A stretch of DNA of 64,000 bases from Domibacillus mangrovi (GTDB taxonomy: Bacteria > Bacillota > Bacilli > Bacillales > Domibacillaceae). Under the pieces are notes generated by a model. It ran no database searches. It saw only the letters and a list, made by a program, of their open reading frames with translations, and was not told the DNA's origin. Of the stretch, positions 63,683 through 64,000 are shown piece after piece. The translations under genes and the position numbers were made by a program. The number at the start of each line of letters is the position of its first letter. Position 1 is the first letter of the stretch. The stretch spans positions 62,001-126,000 of the forward strand of contig NZ_MRWQ01000006.1 in the NCBI RefSeq assembly GCF_001906925.1. The letters run 5' to 3'.

Positions 63683-64000
63683 ATGCAAACGATTCATTGG
63701 ATTCAAGCTGCCATGTTCGCGGCGATCATGGCGGTGCTTGGCTTTTTACCGCCGATTCCACTTTCATTTACACCGGTACCTATTTCGATTCAAACGCTTG
63801 GAGTGATGATTGCAGGCGGTGTGCTTGGTGCAAGGCTTGGTGCTGTCAGTCAAATCATTTTCTTGTTAACAGTCGCAGCAGGTGCACCGCTTCTTGCAGG
63901 AGGGCGTGGGGGTCTAGCTGTATTTGTGGGGCCAAGTGCAGGATTTTTAATATCCTGGATCGCCGGAGCATTTGTCATTGGATTATTGACACAACATGCC
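63683..64000 (+). CDS. bioY: Biotin transporter substrate-binding subunit BioY (3' end outside window)
   Basis: BioY is the S component of an ECF-type biotin importer, a small membrane protein that binds biotin and works alone or with the shared energising module. The ATG at 63683 follows ATGGAGG. The visible 106 residues have the family pattern: WIQAAMFAAIMAVLGFLPPI, PLSFTPVPISIQTLGVMIAG, then GAPLLAGGRGGLAVFVGPSAGFLIS (key part GGRGGLAVFVGPSAGF), the conserved biotin-site block. The frame is open to the end of the window, so about 80-90 residues are missing. Its upstream site shared with bioB indicates joint repression by BirA. Confidence 0.94.
   Translation, partial: MQTIHWIQAAMFAAIMAVLGFLPPIPLSFTPVPISIQTLGVMIAGGVLGARLGAVSQIIFLLTVAAGAPLLAGGRGGLAVFVGPSAGFLISWIAGAFVIGLLTQHA

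Noticed and set aside
1-64000. CRISPR array
   Set aside because: No regularly spaced short direct repeats were found; the only repeats are the three dispersed structured elements and IS ends.

Overview
The window is a chromosomal stretch of a low-GC Gram-positive bacterium of the family Bacillaceae. The evidence is gene content and signals: AGGAGG-type ribosome binding sites with many TTG and GTG starts, T-box and FMN riboswitches, ResA-free but typical Bacillus genes (Rok-like silencer, Sda-like kinase inhibitor, XpaC/TelA, YojN/YojO-like pair, KtrD), and U-tract terminators. The genus cannot be fixed from the sequence alone.

Layout. 1-0.67 kb: end of acetate kinase (ackA). 0.7-6.9 kb: an accessory patch with a truncated tyrosine recombinase, an IS30 transposase remnant, a drug-efflux/TetR divergent pair, a frameshifted IS3-family element and the 3' half of a tRNA-Val(GAC) gene that looks like an integration scar. 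7.2-11.9 kb: a tRNA-dihydrouridine synthase, then a GntR regulator / FAD oxidoreductase / enolase-superfamily catabolic cassette. 12.4-16.9 kb: a membrane Mrr-like nuclease, NAD kinase, an acetyltransferase, a tRNA-like cloverleaf and a decayed Fur-controlled efeO-efeU locus. 17.1-20.8 kb: FMN riboswitch and ribD-ribE-ribBA-ribH. 21-24.4 kb: dapF, an NRDE protein and a beta-helix protein. 24.5-27.8 kb: hom-thrC-thrB, followed by a compact Fur-box/C-rich/terminator unit resembling the small RNA FsrA. 28-36.2 kb: a nitrilase-like hydrolase, an orphan leucine-type T-box, a mobile structured repeat, a tryptophan T-box and trpE-trpGD(fused)-trpC-F-B-A. 37.3-41.4 kb: odhA-odhB. 41.5-44.4 kb: sda-like gene, NAD(P)H-hydrate repair enzyme, small proteins and a Rok homologue. 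44.5-48 kb: a sodium:solute symporter, another structured repeat, and two small genes of phage or plasmid flavour. 48-53.7 kb: MoxR ATPase/VWA pair, telA-xpaC and yidC. 53.8-64 kb: bioB, a two-part MaoC dehydratase, ktrD, an aminotransferase, trhO, a tatC / gluconate-dehydrogenase-like / tatA operon and the start of bioY.

How the parts fit. The core is biosynthetic: riboflavin, threonine, tryptophan, lysine/cell wall (dapF), biotin, and the TCA cycle 2-oxoglutarate dehydrogenase. Control is mostly by RNA (FMN riboswitch, T-boxes) or by recognisable operators: matching BirA-like sites precede both bioB and bioY, and Fur-like boxes precede efeO and the FsrA-like RNA. The redox operon at the right end carries its own tatA and tatC, suggesting a dedicated export route for its Tat-signal subunit.

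The most unusual signals are three dispersed ~160-210 bp structured repeats (14.7, 29.4 and 46.4 kb). Two follow TTTAT, have hairpins at both ends, and differ from each other by changes that keep base pairing. They look like transposase-less IS200/IS605-type elements that may still encode an omega-RNA-like transcript. No CRISPR array or intact prophage was seen.
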